This document shows positions 62,259 to 64,000 of a DNA stretch of 64,000 nucleotides, in pieces. Position numbers and translations under genes: made by a program. Where the stretch lies: the NCBI GenBank assembly GCA_964631835.1, contig CAZWAD010000019.1, positions 1 through 64,000 on the forward strand, written 5' to 3'. Source of the stretch: Bog-950 sp964631835. Its GTDB lineage: Bacteria; Bacteroidota; Bacteroidia; Chitinophagales; LD1. The notes below the pieces were generated by a model, which worked only from the letters and a program-made list of their open reading frames with translations, was not told the origin of the DNA and ran no database searches. The stretch's first letter is position 1. Every line of letters starts with the position of its first letter.

Positions 62259-62447
62259 CCGCCACGTGGCGGAAAGTTTGCGCCATCTGGCGGAAGAGTT
62301 CCGCCACCCGGCTGAAGGCTTGCGCTATCTGGCGGAAAAGCTCCGCCATCAGGCGCGGAGTTTAAGCCGCCTGGCGTAAGTTTTGAGCCACGCGGCTTAA
62401 GGTTTCCGCTGCCTGTCGTAAACCTTGCGCCAACTGGCGGCAAATCA
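62259..62447. repeat. array 3: nine 21-bp tandem units with dyads
   Basis: Nine contiguous 21-bp units: 62259-62279, 62280-62300, and so on to 62427-62447, no spacers. Pattern: CGCCA..TGGCG dyad then GAA..TT. The first unit holds TTCCGCCACGTGGCGGAA, a perfect 18-bp palindrome (62257-62274). Other units keep the dyad with changed arms, for example AGCC-ACGC-GGCT at about 62386-62397. Neighbouring units alternate CCGCC and GCGCC starts, hinting at a 42-bp higher unit. A minus-strand frame runs through it giving 7-residue Pro/Gly-rich repeats, but I take this as an accident of the period. Confidence 0.9.
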
Positions 62448-62713
62448 CAAAAATTAGTAAGAAGAGTATTTGAAAATAGAAAACTGCGTGCGATACTATG
62501 CGCATGCCTGCCGGCAGGCTGGAGTACTGCCCCCGGCTGTGCAAACGATAAATTACTTAGTGCCGGGGCCGGTGAAATAAGAGATGCGAAAGGCGAATAA
62601 AAATTCATGACGAATTTTTTTATTCAAAGCCGGTTACAATATCGCTGTATATCTCAAAAGTGTCCGTGCAAAGTGGCTTTGCGGTAACGAATGTAGAAAG
62701 AGAAAGGGAAAAA

Positions 62714-62729
62714 GCAAATATTTATTTGC
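62714..62729 (-). terminator. terminator after map
   Basis: GCAAATA-TT-TATTTGC is a perfect 7-bp stem. On the minus strand it is followed by TTTTTCCC and lies 3 bp past the map stop. AT-rich stem, so moderate strength. Confidence 0.65.
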
Positions 62730-62732
62730 CGT

Positions 62733-63533
62733 TTAAACCTTTACCAATTCTGAGTTTTCACTTACTGCCTTTTCAATCCATTCAAAGGTGGTAAGTATTA
62801 CAGCCTTATGGGGTTTTACTAAAACGGTATGCTCAAAATGGGCTGAGGGAGTTCCGTCCTGAGTGGCTACGGTCCAGTGGTCTTTTTTGGTGTAAACATC
62901 TCTGGCGCCTAAGTTTACCATAGGCTCAATGGCAATTACGCAGTTTTCGGGAAGTTTTGCGCCATCGCCCTTGCGCCCGTAGTTGGGCACCTGAGGGTCT
63001 TCGTGAAGGGTTTTGCCCACACCGTGCCCCACTAATTCGCGAACGCATTTGTAAGGGTTTTTATGTTCGCAATAATCCTGAATGGCAAAGCCGATGTCAC
63101 CGGTGCGCTTGCCAACCGTGGCATGTTCTATGCCGAGGTAGAGCGATTGTTTAGTGACTTTCAAAAGCTGAAGGGTTTCGGGTTTTACATTGCCGATGCC
63201 GAAAGTGTAAGCCATATCGCCATGATAGCCGTTCATAAATACTCCGCAGTCAACGGAAATAATATCACCGTCTTTGTATTCAACGGCTGTGGGAATGCCA
63301 TGAACTACCTCATCGTTCACCGAAATGCAAAGCGCAGCGGGGAAGTTGTTGTAGCCTTTGAAAGAGGGCTTGCCTCCGTTGCCGGTAATAAAATCTTCGG
63401 CAAGTTTATCGAGAGCTAGTCCGGTGGTTCCGGGCTTAACCGCCTTAGCAATTTCAGCCATAGCCTCCGAAAGCAAATCGCAGCTTCTGCGAATCAGTTC
63501 AATTTCTTCGGGTGTTTTTATTTTAATGGCCAT
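62733..63533 (-). CDS. map: methionine aminopeptidase, type I
   Basis: A 266-residue cytosolic enzyme removing N-terminal Met. Metal ligands and motifs: VDCGVFMNGYHGDMAYTF (two Asp), GVGKTLHEDPQVPNYG (His), and the late Glu in EPMV (IAIEPMVNLG) and FEHTVLV. Residue ELVGHGVGK matches type Ia. Length is normal. It is transcribed from the same strand as secY, 86 bp downstream, as in the ribosomal-protein operon; the normally next gene, infA, is missing here and array 3 begins instead. Confidence 0.95.
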   Translation of the reverse strand: MAIKIKTPEEIELIRRSCDLLSEAMAEIAKAVKPGTTGLALDKLAEDFITGNGGKPSFKGYNNFPAALCISVNDEVVHGIPTAVEYKDGDIISVDCGVFMNGYHGDMAYTFGIGNVKPETLQLLKVTKQSLYLGIEHATVGKRTGDIGFAIQDYCEHKNPYKCVRELVGHGVGKTLHEDPQVPNYGRKGDGAKLPENCVIAIEPMVNLGARDVYTKKDHWTVATQDGTPSAHFEHTVLVKPHKAVILTTFEWIEKAVSENSELVKV

Positions 63534-63619
63534 ACTCCCAACTCCCTAAATGGGGCTTTAATACAAAAAGACAAAAATGAATCTGGCATTTCAAAGTCCC
63601 CGTTAGGGGATTTAGGGGT

Positions 63620-64000
63620 TTACATTCCTGCGGTAGCAAATCCCTGCCTTCCTTTAATTCTGCCCGATGAAGTTAAGCCATCGTAGTGGCGGTTGAGCAG
63701 GTAGGTTTCAATGGTTTGAAGCGTATCAAGAACCACACCCACCATAATCAGGATAGAGCTTCCGCCAAAAAACAGGGCAAAGGAAGTGTTTACGTCAAAC
63801 TGCATAACTATAGCAGGCATAACCGAAACAAAGCCGAGGAAAATAGCTCCGGGCAAAGTGATTCTTGAAATTACATTGTCAATAAATTCTTCGGTTTTCT
63901 TTCCGGGCTTAATGCCGGGAATAAAACCGCTGTTGCGTTTCAGCTCATCAGCAATTTGAGTGGGGTTAACAATCAGGGCGGTGTAGAAATAGGTAAAAGC
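63620..64000 (-). CDS. secY: protein translocase subunit SecY (C-terminal part, truncated by window)
   Basis: The last ~126 codons of secY; the 5' part lies beyond position 64000. The read frame gives TALIVNPTQIADELKRNSGFIPGIKPGKKTEEFIDNVISRITLPGAIFLGFVSVMPAI, then the last helix GGSSILIMVGVVLDTLQTIETYLLNRHYDGL and the tail SSGRIKGRQ. It is the channel subunit of the Sec translocon. It precedes map on the same strand, as in the spc operon. Confidence 0.93.
   Translation of the reverse strand, partial: AFTYFYTALIVNPTQIADELKRNSGFIPGIKPGKKTEEFIDNVISRITLPGAIFLGFVSVMPAIVMQFDVNTSFALFFGGSSILIMVGVVLDTLQTIETYLLNRHYDGLTSSGRIKGRQGFATAGM

Noticed and set aside
62201..62608. 135-residue minus-strand frame through array 3 with 7-residue Pro/Gly repeats
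   Set aside because: The frame stays open only because 21 is a multiple of three; no signal, no family and composition follows the DNA repeat.

Overview
The window looks like a contig from an uncultured member of the Bacteroidota. Evidence: four predicted type IX secretion cargo proteins (three with a type A tail, one with 12 SprB-type repeats and a type B tail), the Bacteroidota -7 promoter box TAnnTTTG before several genes, a Bacteroidota-style LptD/OstA/MlaD envelope cluster, and DUF1573, DUF4197, DUF2797 and TIGR02757 proteins. Two runs of exactly 100 N sit inside tandem arrays, so the sequence is scaffolded and those copy numbers are unknown.

Layout. 0-8 kb: a T9SS cargo protein, a hemolysin III family membrane protein, two tandem serine hydrolases, a cystathionine gamma-synthase-type enzyme and a secreted helical-repeat protein. 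8.1-12.8 kb: a tight six-gene operon with fumarylacetoacetase and a flavin reductase (aromatic amino acid breakdown). 13-15 kb: lysS, followed by an orphan HicB-like gene and a second copy of the lysS 3' end. 15-17.5 kb: accessory region with two remnants of an XRE regulator on either side of a 42-bp tandem array. 17.5-25.2 kb: LRR cargo protein, thiolase, DUF2797, DUF4197, dapD. 25.3-33.8 kb: a second 42-bp array, then the envelope cluster (OstA-like, MlaD, amidase on minus; LptD divergent on plus) with a small element carrying a four-helix-bundle gene inserted in it, and rlmN. 33.9-42.1 kb: DUF1573, a methyltransferase and a TetR-TolC-HlyD-RND efflux operon. 42-56.7 kb: an alpha-oxoamine synthase-like enzyme, a large histidine kinase, a repeat-rich T9SS protein, a STAND-type NTPase and a response regulator/kinase/response regulator module. 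56.7-64 kb: a giant SprB-repeat protein, a PEGA-like protein, a hypothetical protein beside a 21-bp array, then map and the C-terminal part of secY, running off the end.

The main unexplained signal is three intergenic arrays (16.5, 25.3 and 62.3 kb) with unrelated sequences but the same 21/42-bp period. In two of them each unit has a small dyad with a 4-nt centre, and the dyad arms change in a compensatory way between units. Two further rearrangement scars are the lysS 3'-end duplication, whose differences are all synonymous, and the terminal-inverted-repeat element that seems to have supplied the start and signal peptide of the downstream OstA-like gene.
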